Of a DNA stretch of 64,000 bases, positions 26,512 to 38,204 are shown piece by piece. This DNA comes from Anaeramoeba flamelloides (lineage: Eukaryota > Metamonada > Anaeramoebidae). The number at the start of each line of letters is the position of its first letter. Positions within the stretch are counted from its first letter, which is position 1. The position numbers and the translations under genes are program-made. The DNA lies in the NCBI GenBank assembly GCA_027625915.1, contig JANTQA010000047.1:10788001-10852000 (forward strand). Reading direction: 5' to 3'. The notes beneath the pieces are model-generated. The model saw only the letters and a list, made by a program, of their open reading frames with translations. It searched no databases and was not told the origin of the DNA.

Positions 26512-27575
26512 TAGTGTTTGGTTATTGAGTTTTTAAATAAGTATTTCTTGACTAATAATTTGTAAAAAGATTTTTCCTGTTAAAAATTATAAAGTGAAAA
26601 AAAAAAACAAATAAATTGACATCTGCTGTGAAGAATCATATACTCTCTCAAATACAAAAATTTTCAAATGTAAACAACCAACCAATCAAAACTGGCTTTC
26701 TGAATATTTAAATTATGACAATTTTCTGTCTTGTTTTTTCTTTTTGAATAAAAAGTTCAGACTCAACCATAATGTAATCACAAAGTTTTTATTCAATTCT
26801 CGAAATAACTTTGTTTTGTCTTTCCACCAAAATCAGAAAATTACCCTACCTTAGAGTAGATAATTTCTTTTATCTTAATTTTATAAACATCAAATCCTTT
26901 TTTTGGTTATGAAAAATAAGAAATTTGGGTTAATTTTTAGAATAGGGCTAAATGGTAAAAAAACAGAAAACTTCAAATTGTACATTTATTGTGGATTTTT
27001 TTCAGTGTTGTCCAAGTTAAAAAATTGAACAAAACTATTGACAGATCAGTTATTGATCGTTTTCAAGCCCAAACCAAGTGATCTAAAAACAATTTTAATT
27101 GATCCAGAACAAAATCTGTTCACTGATCAATCATAACAGAAAAACAAATCTTTCCCTCTCCAAATTAAAAAATTAAGAAAAGCTAATGAGGTGTTTCGAA
27201 AATTCAACCCCTTTTTTGAATCTCACAACAATTCATCAAAATTTTTCCAAAATTTGAAAATTAGAAAAAATCGAAAATTTCTTTTTTCTCGACTACAAAA
27301 AATATCTTCACTTTTATCAATCTTTTCCCCTTTTAATGAGATTGAAAATGTTTGAAAGCTTTAAAATGGAACATCAAGCTTTGTGGTGTGATGTGCTTTT
27401 TTGTAGTGTAATTCAGAAAAACAATAAAAAAACGAATATTTATTTGTCAAGTTTCTTAGTGATCTTGTTGACCTTTTTCCAGAAACAAAAAGCCTAATGG
27501 ACTTATTCATTTTTTAAACAAAAACCCTTTGCCAATTTCAAATTAAATTAAAAAAAAATTAGATCAATAGAAAAT

Positions 27576-30500
27576 ATGTCTGGACAAAACCAAGTAACAC
27601 CTTTGAAATCAAATTTCTCTTCTCCAAAAAAAAAAACTTTAAAAAACCCAACAAACAATAATGCTCAAAATTTTTCCCTGTTTTTTCAAATTATAAAATC
27701 TCCCTTCAAATTTACCTTCTTTTCAAAAGGTACCTACAATTGATCCAATTTTTTCATTTAAAGGGCATACTGAGAACATCACTGGTATTACCTGTACAAA
27801 CGAGGACTGCTTTACCGCTTCTGCAGACAACACTGTTCGCAACTGGTCTTTGGAGATCGGCAACTGCAAATCACACTTTTCGCCTTACAAAAGCCAAGTC
27901 AGCGCACTCACGTACATACGTGGCTCGCTTTTTACAAGCAACGAGCGAGGGGCTTTGAAAAGTTGGGATCCTTCGACAAATGAGTGTATTCATACGTTCA
28001 AGGGACACAGGGGCAGGATTACTGTTTTCGAAGTTGACGAAAAGTCAAGGCTGTTTTCAGGTTCCACAGATTCACAAATCATTCTCTGGGACATTGTTGG
28101 TAATATAATTTTTTGAATAAATGATCTTTGCTCTTGGTTCTCTTTCCACAACTAACTAAAAAATCTTCTTTTATTTGACAACATAAAAAAACATAACAAA
28201 AAAATACAAAACTGTTAATTGTTCGACCCTTCTTTAGATGGCACTGACGCTCAAATTTTTTCAGGACATACAGACTATATAACAGCGTTGAAGTCAAACT
28301 CAAAGGGTAACACACTCTATTCTTGCTCAGTTGACAAACACGCCTATGGCTGGGATATTTCTGTAAACATTCTTCATTTTATTCCTGTTTTTTTATTTTT
28401 TTACAAAGACGTAAACAAATGATCGTTTGTTGTTTTCAATTTCAAAATTTTTGGAAATGAGCAAAAATTCTCTGAAAAAAAAAACAGAAAAAGAAGAAAA
28501 TTCTATTCTCAATTTTGAATCCTTTAAACTTTAAAAAAAAAAAATAATAATAATTTTATGATTTGTTTTGAGGGGGATTTAAAATGTTATTTATTTGTTT
28601 TTGAATAACACTTTTTCTTCTTTTTATAATTAAAAGATTAAGGCTGACAATTGTGACCCTTGATAAGAGAAAAAAGATTGTAATTTGTCGACTAAAACCA
28701 AACAAATGTATATTTTCAAAGTTGCACAGTAAGTAAAGATACGAAAAAGCTTTTAAAAGAAAAAAATCGTAAGAAATTTGTCTTAATGATCAAAAATTGA
28801 TTTTGCAATAAAAATTTTTAGCAGTCTTTTTAATTTTTTGATCTTATGTTTAAGAACGTATTTTTTTTGTTTTGTTTTTAGTTTTTTTGAATATGAAATA
28901 ACCACAACAGTATGTTGAAGTTTTAAAAGTAGCAACTTAAATTATACAATAAAGAAAACTTTTTTTAATCCAAATCTTAAAAAATAATACAGTCAGTTCG
29001 ACTTTTAAGGAACAAACCTTCAACAAAAATTTAAAGCACAAGAAAAATCGGAAATTATGGTACATTTTTCGGAATTTTTTTTATACAAATTATTTTATTT
29101 TGCTAAAATTTGAATTTTGTGCCTTAATTTGAGATTTTTCTGGTGCTTTAAATTTTTGTTGAAAGTTTGTGTCTTAAAAGTGGAAACGACTGTAATAACA
29201 ACGATTAAAAATTGAAATAAGGATTTCTTTATTCATTTTTTTTTCACATACTAAATAAAATAAAATTCAAAAATATTCCAAACCATCCAAATTACAGTTT
29301 GTTACTAAGGATTTGCAAGAGCCAATATTTTAGTTGTATTTGTTTATATATATTTAAATCTTATTTTTTCTTGGGTTTGAAACTAAAATTTGAATATTTT
29401 TTTGTGAAATTTGTAAGGCCATTAGTTTGAAATATTTTTTCTTTTCTTTTCTTTTCTTTCTTCTTGGGGTTTGGAATCTAGATCCTTTTCTTAGATTTTT
29501 GTAATACTAACACTTTATATGTATTTTTGTTTTTACTTTAAATTGATACCTTCTTCGAGTACGAAATCTGGATTTTTTTATTGTGTATTTTTATATCCCA
29601 AATTATCTTGCTGGTTCAATTTTTTTTATTCTCTCTTTTCCTTTATAATTTTTTCCTTGTTTTTTTTTATTTTTATTTATTTATGAACATTTATAAATAG
29701 TTTGTATACAATTTTTTTTTTTGAGATTGAAAAAAAAAAAAAAGAATAATAATAAAAAGGGTCCACTTTGGAAAATGGTATTTTGATAAATCATTTTGAA
29801 AAATCTCAGGACATTTGAACTGAAAGAAAAAAACCAAAATTGTAATTTTTTGTCCTTTTAAACAATTTTATAAAATTTCATCATCCCAAAGATAATTTGT
29901 TGAAAATAAAAACAATTTTTATTATTGTAAGAATGTCAACTCATATATTCTTCTTAATGACCCCCCCAACTGAAAACATGAAGATTTTAATGGGCCTTTT
30001 CTCAATAAATTTATTTCTGAAACCGACTTTAGAAATTTTTTTACAAATTAAAAAGAAACAAAACCTATTAAAAAACACAACAAAAAACCAACAATTCCGG
30101 ATTTTTGAATAAAACCATATCAAACTATGCCATTTTTATTACCAAATTTCCAAGTGGGAAACCGATTTTTAACAGCTTCCTTTTTAAACAATCCATAAAA
30201 AACAAATTAAGTTTCTAATTAATTAACTGAGAACCCAAATAACAAAAACTAACCACCAACACAAGAAAATATTTTTTCTGTATTTCAGTGACTCATGAGA
30301 TTAAGTTTGTAGAACAATTTTTTTTTTCTTTTTTAAACAAAATAATTAATAACTAATAATGCATAAAAACTGTATCACCTTTTAAACAATTTTTAAAATA
30401 ATAGAAAAATAAAATCAAGATTTTTTCCCATCTATTATTTTTGTTGAAATAACATTTTTGGGTTTTAACATATAATTCAACCCAGGGAAAAAAACTGCAA

Positions 30501-33366
30501 AGATTGAATTATTAAATCAAAAAAATATTTCCTCTCATTTTCCCTTTTTATTATCCCTGTATATTCTATGCAAGTATACTTCCTATTATGTTATTATTTT
30601 TTTTAAAATAGAGATAAACAATATATATTACAAATATATAAGAAGTTTATGGGCTAAAAATGAGTAAAATAAAGTTAATTTGATCTTTTTGAAGGAAAAG
30701 AATCAAAGTAAATGAAAACCAAAAAAATAAAATGGAAATTTTTACCAATTTATTATCCCAATACCAGTATATTCAGGATTAAACAGAATATCAAAAAACT
30801 TTTATAAGTTATAATAATAGCTCTTAAAAATTTAGGTTACCTTGTCCCAACCTCAAAGGATTCTTATTACAAGCCAAAAAAAAAAAAGAGAGAAAATTTC
30901 TAATGGAATCCACTCAAAATTTTCAAAATTAAATTCAAATCTTTTAACATTTCATTCCAAAGAATGATCTTTTTAACACCCACCCTTTTTTTTTTTAAAG
31001 TTAATCTCAAGTTGTTTTGATTTTTGAGTCATATATTTGATGGTCACAAATTGATCGTCAAAATTTTTTTATGAGTATCCTCTCACAAGTACCCCCTGAA
31101 ATTACTGAAGATTAATAACCTAAAAATCTAGGAAAACAAATTAAAAAATATTCTTTTATCAAAACCAAAAAACTCGTAATTTTACTTTTTAAGCATCTGA
31201 ATAAAAACAATGAACCAATTTTATCTAATAATTTACAACTTCTTTTCAACATTACTATTTTTAATTCAGCAGAACGTACTCTAAATAAATGATTACCATA
31301 AACTGAAAAATTTTTAATAACCAATTTTTAATCAAGAATTTGACCAATCAAAATTGAAAATAAACAAATACAAGTTACCTCTCAAGGCTATATTGTTAAA
31401 TTGATTTTGAAAAGAGATGTTGAATAATTCATTATAATTTTTAAATAAAGTCAAGAACAAAAAAAAAAAAAAAAATGAAAAACAAAACTTCATATAAATT
31501 ATTAAAATAAAATTGTATTGTATAATTAGTTTTATTCATTATTTGGTGATAAGGTTAGAACTTTTAATTTCTTTCTACCTTATTCCAAATAATTTTATAC
31601 TTAATATATTCAGAATCCATTACCACATTTAAATTCATAACAACGTTTTCAACTTTTTACATCATTTCCCATTTTTGAAAATATATTGATAATCTTTGAA
31701 GAAAGAATTCTATTGTAAGTATAAATGAAAAAAAAAACTTGAAAATTAGTTGTCACTAGGTCTGTTGTTGGAATAAAAATGTTTTGAAAGTTGGTTTCAG
31801 AGATCTCAAAAAATGGAAATATAACTAAAAAGTTTTTTTGAATTTATTAGTAAATATGAAAAATAAATATGAAACAAAAAATTAATTTGTAATAATTTTT
31901 TTTTTTTTTTTTTTTGTTAACACACATATCTATCTATATCATTTATAGACTGGAAAACAAAAAAATTATTTTAAAGGGCATAAGGATTGGATCTTCGATT
32001 TATTATATGATTCTGAAAAGCAATTAGTCTATACTGGATCTCAAGATAAAACAATCAAGTGCTGGGATCCAAGAACCAAAGAATGTGTTAATACATTGTT
32101 TGGGCATGAGTCGGCAATTATAAAGATGTGTCTTCATAAGCAATATTTATACACGGCATCATGGGATGGGAAAATAGGAATTTACAATTTAAAGAAGCCC
32201 CAGGAGATGCCTGAATTTTTAATAGGGCACACTGGCAAAATAAGATGTATGACGTTGTTTGGAGATCTCTTGTTTTCAGGCGGGCAAGATAAAACTATCC
32301 GAGTTTGGAACTTAAAAAATAATAAATGCAGAGGGGTTCTGAAAGGGCATACTGCACCAGTTTCCAAAATTTGTTTGCCAACACCTAATGTAACTATTTC
32401 GATTGCCGATGAACCAACAGTCATAAGGTGGCCATCTACAAAAACCCTAAGAGCGAAAAACGAGCAACAGTTCCAGCAACTATCTAAAAGGGAAAAAAAA
32501 AGAATGGAATTGAAAAGAGAGGACTCGTATGATCTTGGATCAAAGGTTGTTGAAAAGGATATTGAAATTAAAATTGACGGGAGAAAATATCAAGTCAATA
32601 GTAAAATGAATCTTTTGGAAGCATGCCGCTCTGTTGGATTTGACATTGCAGCACTCTGTTACCACCCTTCACTGGGTGCAATAGGTACCTGTAAATGCTG
32701 TGTTGTAGATATGAAGACGGAGGGTTCTGGCTCGTTTAAAAGAGCCTGTGCCTGTGCCACTGGTGTACGCGAAAATTTGGAAATCAAAACCGATTCTCCC
32801 CAGGTTCGAGAACAATTGATGAGTGCAATTGCTGATTTAAGAATGAAACAAAAAAATAGACGTCTATTGTTCAAAGCCTCTCAACAAGTGAATTCATTGG
32901 GTACAAGCCAACTTCGACAAATGGTGCGATCGGGTATGTCCGGGAACCAAGCGAAAATTGGCGATACACTATTAGATGATCTTGTCAAAAGAGCTTCAAA
33001 CCGTTTTATTGATGAAACTAATCTGGCTATAAAAATTGACCATACAAAATGTATAGATTGTACAAGATGTGTAATGGTTTGTTCAAAAGTACAAGGTACA
33101 TAATATTGTTTACATTCAAAATTAATTCTTTTTATTTTTGTTTTCTGCCCTTTTTCTTTTTATATTTCTTTTGTAAAAGACACAATTAAGTAAACAAATG
33201 TTTTTCAATGATATCAGATACCATATTTATAAGAAATATAAATATAAAATTTTAATTAAATATATTGAACACCTTTTAATGAAAAATTATTAAAATTATT
33301 GAAAAGTTGCCTATCTGTTAGCAATAATATAAAATTGTTGATTTACAAGATTCTTATATACATACA

Positions 33367-33414
<48 letters not shown>

Positions 33415-36400
33415 CATCACAGGTCTTACGGTTTTTCGTTTTTAAAACGATGAAAAACTTATAAAATCGCGTTTTTTCGAATTTTTTACATGTTTTTTCG
33501 TTTCTTTCATTGTTTACGTTTTTTGGTTTTTGAAAAAGTCCTCGAATTCTTTTGAAATCATACTTTTCGTTTCTGGGATGTGAAAAAACGCATATGAAAA
33601 AACTTAAAAACAATGATAAAAAACAATTAAAAAACAAGTAGAGTGTAATTATTTTAAATGTGTTAGAAAACAGGGTTAATTCATGGATGATTTCATATTT
33701 AAGTAGGGGTGTTGTTTTTAAAAACATAAAAATAGTTTGATTTTATATTTTAAAAAAAACACCAAAATAATATAAAGTAATTTTTCCGTTTTAACTCTTG
33801 GAAATTGTAAACTCTTTAAAAACTGAGTTAAAAAATTATTTTTTTAAAAAATGAATTAGAATTTGAGAAGAAAAGTAGTTCAAATTTACACTTTTTTACG
33901 ATTTTTAATTAGATCAGCTCACCTATTTTTTTTACATTTTATTACACCCCCCTATAATATTTTTTGCTTGATCACAAAAAAACATTAAAAATTATTATCA
34001 TAAAAAATTTTTTTCTACAATTACTAATTTGGAAAATGTGATCAGTAATTTTTTTATTCATATTAATTCACCTTCAACTTATGAGCAATAAAATTAAAAT
34101 AATTTTAAATTTTTTTTGATACTGAAATACAAATTTTACCACTATTTTTTTTTAGATAATTAATTATTAAATTTCTTATTTCTTAAAAGTTATTTCATTG
34201 GGAATACTTTATTATGTTTTGTTCAAAAAAACAATTTCATTTTTTATTATTTAATTTTCAGCAAAATTGTTTTCAAACAATTTATATGTTACTTACTTTG
34301 TCCAAATTATGAATTTCCACATTTAAAAGATATTTATTTATTTAAATGATTGAAAAAAAATTAAAGTCACTTAACAGAAGTAATAACTCTTTCACCTTTT
34401 AAATACTTTAAGAATTAACATATGATTTCTATATTAAATTTACATATTCAGTTTTTTTTTCTTTACTACAACAAAACAAGGCGAAATTTATAAACCAAAA
34501 AAGATAAAAAAAAACACTCGATACATGCGCAGAGAAGGATAAATTAAAGTACCCGGTAAATTGTATTTAAAATCATTAGTAATTTATATGATTTTTTTTT
34601 GTACTTTTCTTTTTTTGTTGTGATCGATCATAAAATATTATTTTTAAGAAATCTTTGATTCAATGTATTTAAATTTTTATTCAAAAATTTCCACTAATTT
34701 CTTTTTGGGTTACAAGACTGAATTAAATATAGGAAATAAAATTTTCTTCCCATTATTTTAATTATTTATAGATTTTATATATGTTTTTTTTTTTCGTTTC
34801 AATTGTGAAGGATTTTTGAGCTATTCTAAAAGATATATATAAATATTTAGTAAACTTAAATTTTCAAAAAAAAAAATCTTTAATCTCTGATGTCAATATA
34901 CAATGAATTCACCCTTTTTATTATTATTCAAAAAAAAAAATTTCCTATATATAGATATATATATCCGAGAAACGAATTTTACGCGTCGCTCAAGCGTGCG
35001 CCAACGCGTTTCATTACATCAAAAAAATCGTCATACCTGTGATATATATAAATTTATATTCAGATTTCTAAGTATTTGTAATTAAAATTATTGAAGAAAA
35101 TATTTGAATTAATTTCAAGTATGATGTTTTCATTTTTTGTTTAATACTATTTTATATTTCAAAAATTGTGACTCACTTGGGATAATAAATTATGAATAAA
35201 AAAACCATTCTTTTATTTAATAAAAACTAATAATTAAATATGATTGATAATTCACTTTTAAGTCATTCTAAATAGATAAAAACCTGGTATTTTAAAAATT
35301 AAAAAAAAATAAAACCAAAAACTGAAAAAAAACGAGTTACAATTTTTGAAATGAGCATTACAGATTTTTTATTACTAAAATTTACTGAAAAAAAATTTTG
35401 ACACGAAGATTTTATGATAATGAACTTGAAAAGACATTACATAATATAAAACTTCTTATATTAAATGGTATATTCGAGATCTATTTTTTTTAAACTCAAC
35501 TTGATCTTTCGTAAAAAAAATAAAAAAAACAAAAAAAAAAAGAAAATAAAGAAAAAAAGACAAAAATGAAAAAATTAGTTAAAATGATTTTGAACTAAAA
35601 TCCATAAGCATTTTTTTGATCTAAAGAATGTTTTAATTAAAAATAATATTTGAATTAAAATTTTGAAAATTCATTTTGATATGTATATTGAATAAAAAAC
35701 ATTCAAAACCAACTTCTATAAACCTTATAAAGTGATTCAACATTTTTGAAAAATAATTTAGTAAAAATTTTTTTCTAATTTTTAAAAACCATTTAAAACT
35801 GAACTTTTGATAGATGTGGAATACCACCTTAACTCTAAAATTATCAATTTTTCTACATTTTTCTTTCCCTAATTTGCTTTTTATTAACTCCATTTTCATA
35901 AATGTAAGTTTAAATATTAATGTTGATTATTAATATTATAATTCAACAATATTCCCAATTTGTCCAAAATTTTTTTTAGAAATTTTCCAAAAAAGTTGAT
36001 ATAAAAATAAATCACAATTTACGATCAAGATTTTTTTTTTTTAATTCCAATATTGATAATTAAAAGAATCATACATATTTTTGTTACTATTATTAAAATT
36101 TTGAAAATCTGTTACATTTTCTTTTTGGTGTCTTTTTAACAGAGATAATATAAACATATCACTAGATCTGAATAAAATATTAAAAAAATCAAAAATTCAA
36201 AAACCTTTGTACAATTTGTCAAAAAAATATATGAATTTGAAAAACTTGGTTCAATTTAAAACGAAAATAAAAACATTTTTAATAACATTTTCAAAAATAA
36301 TTTTTATTAAAAAAAAATCAACTAAAAACAATTTATTTTTTATTAATAATAATATAATTTCAATTAATCACTATAAACAATATTCTTAAAATTAAACTGA

Positions 36401-38204
36401 ATTTATCAAAGGAATGAATGTATATAGCTCTATCCCATCTTTGCAAAATTCATTAATGCCACCAATAAATACAAAAGGGAAATTTTTAAATGATACAATG
36501 TGTATTTCATGTGGGCAATGTTCTGTATATTGTCCGTCTGGGGCGATTACAGAAATTGATCATAGTAAAAAAGTAGATACTGTATTAAAATCAAAAAAGA
36601 AATTAGTAATTGTAGGAATTGCGCCATCTTGTAGAATAACTTTAGCAGAAATGTTTAAATTGACACCAGGTTCGTTAACAACTGGGCAATGTGTTCATTT
36701 ATTAAAATTATTAGGATTTCATAAAGTATTTGACGTCCAGTTCACTGCAGATTTGACAATTATGGAAGAAGGATCGGAATTATTACATCGGTTAACAGAG
36801 CCAGACACTGTAACGCCCATGTTCACTTCATGCTGTCCAGGCTGGATCAATATGGTTGAAAAGCAATACCCCAATTTAATACCACATCTGTCGAGTTGCA
36901 AGTCACCACAACAAATGTTTGGATCTGTCATTAAGCATTATTATGCTGAAAAGATTAATATCGAGCAAGAGAATATTTTTTGTGTAACAGTAATGCCATG
37001 CACAGCCAAAAAAAAGGAATTATTACGGCCACAATTTAAAGATCCCAAAACAGGGCTCAAGGATGTTGATTTGTGTTTAACAGTTCGGGAAATCGGAAGG
37101 ATGGTGAAAAGAAGAGGAATTGAAATGGCGGAATTGGAAGAAAGGGCATTTGATAACCCCCTTGGATACTCGACTGGCTCTGCTTCATTATTTGCCGCAT
37201 CTGGTGGCGTTATGGAAGCAGCCTTACGAAGTGCCTTTTGGTTAAAAACTGGTGAAGATTTCCCAGAATTGAAGTTTAAACCAGTTCGTGGGCTAGATGG
37301 GATTAAACAAGCAACCTTAGATTTTGATGGCAAGGATTTAAAATTAGCTGTAGTTTCAGGTGGTGCAAACATTCATAAATTCTTGGAGCCATGGGGAACT
37401 AAGGCCTTTGATTTTGATTTTATTGAAATTATGGCCTGCCCCGGTGGATGTATTGGCGGCGGCGGGCAGCCTAGATCAAATTTGGACATTGTACCGATCC
37501 GATTAAAGGCTGTTTATGACCGTGAGAAGTATTTACCCTCAAGGTCCAGCCACGAAAACCCTTTAATTAAAAGACTGTATCAAGAATGGTTAAAAAAGCC
37601 TTATGGACAAGAGGCAATAAAATATTTACATACAACTTATCAAAAATATATTTTCCCCAGCCAAATGGATCCCAATCAAAAAAATATTAATGAAAAAAAT
37701 AAAGGTTTAAATATTGATAACTCCTTTTTGATACTCTACGGTTCACAAACAGGTACTGCTGAAAAGGCCGCAGAAAAGATCGCTACATTAGCGAAATCTA
37801 AAAAAATTAAAGTCAGACTATTTGAAATGAATGATTATGGACAACCAATTAATTTGAAAAAAGAAAAATTGGTAATATTTGTTACTTCCACTTTTTGGGA
37901 TGGTTCATATCCTGAAAATGCCCAGAAATTTTGGGAAAAATTGCAAACACTTCAGCCAATGTCTTTAACTAAATTAAAATATTGCGCATTTGGACTTGGG
38001 TCCACATCATATTCGAGATTTAATAACGCAATCAAAACTTTAGACGGGAAATTAAAAGAATTGGGTGCTAGCCAAGTTTTACCAATAGGTCTATCAAATA
38101 GAGAAGACAAAAATGGTTATTTGACAGTCTTGTCTCCTTGGTTGAAAAATTTTGAAAAATTGCTGAAAAAAAGAGGAATTCGTCGTATGTGGAAAAAAAA
38201 ATAA
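27576..38204 (+). CDS. hydA: WD40 - [FeFe]-hydrogenase - flavodoxin fusion protein
   Basis: Model: join(27576..27593, 27730..28099, 28238..28362, 31949..33095, 36412..38204), 1150 residues; introns in phases 0, 1, 0, 1. Residues about 16-335 form eight WD40 repeats (GH...WD signatures). About 375-453 is a plant-type [2Fe-2S] domain with C408, C419, C422 and C438. CxxCxxCxxxC motifs at C539-C549 and C584-C594 bind two [4Fe-4S] clusters. The H-cluster domain has all three signatures: FTSCCPGW (C694/C695), MPCTAKKKE (C750) and MACPGGCIGGGGQP (C896/C900). Residues about 991-1144 are a flavodoxin with FMN loop GSQTGTAE and no FAD/NADPH domain after it. The family reversibly makes H2 from protons; the flavodoxin suggests electron exchange through FMN. 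The usual His-Cys3 [4Fe-4S] site between the [2Fe-2S] and ferredoxin parts is missing. No N-terminal organelle-targeting peptide is apparent. Exon 4 contains both WD40 and iron-sulfur parts in one open frame, so the fusion does not depend on a splice guess. The 6-codon first exon is tentative. Confidence 0.93.
28990..29192. mobile_element. Tc1/mariner-type MITE in hydrogenase intron 3
   Basis: Ends CAGTCAGTTCGACTTTTAAG and (complement) CAGTCGTTTCCACTTTTAAG, flanked by TA. 203 bp, long TIRs, no ORF. Same family as 22568. It lies within the 3.6-kb intron 28363-31948. Confidence 0.85.
33355..33416. repeat. Microsatellite (TACA)n followed by (TA)n
   Basis: Nine or so TACA units run directly into about nine TA units, in the last intron of the hydrogenase gene. 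Confidence 0.95.
34965..35020. other. GC-rich islet with ACGCGT repeats in hydrogenase intron 4
   Basis: A short block containing ACGCGTCGCTCAAGCGTGCG and a second ACGCGT is enclosed by inverted GAAACG/CGTTTC. It stands out from surroundings that are nearly all A and T. It does not match a tRNA. Its nature is unknown; it could be a structured RNA, a regulatory site or an element end. Confidence 0.35.

Larger units (their letters stand above)
19657..27575. other. 7.9-kb gene desert rich in short inverted-repeat elements
   Basis: No gene could be supported. Open frames at 20276-20467, 20407-20688 and 21023-21241 (minus) have no recognisable domain or plausible splice partner. The region contains the repeats listed separately at 21519, 22255, 22568, 24205, 24642 and 26106. 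19970-21250 is somewhat less AT-rich and may include the promoter and leader of the PAS-like gene. Confidence 0.5.

Noticed and set aside
27576-33095. Reading the WD40 exons and the hydrogenase as two separate genes
   Set aside because: The four last WD40 repeats and the [2Fe-2S] domain share one uninterrupted open frame in exon 4, and the junctions of exons 2-5 match in phase.
33311-33727. 138-codon open frame on the minus strand with repeated MYVC residues
   Set aside because: Created by the TACA microsatellite and T-rich DNA within a hydrogenase intron.
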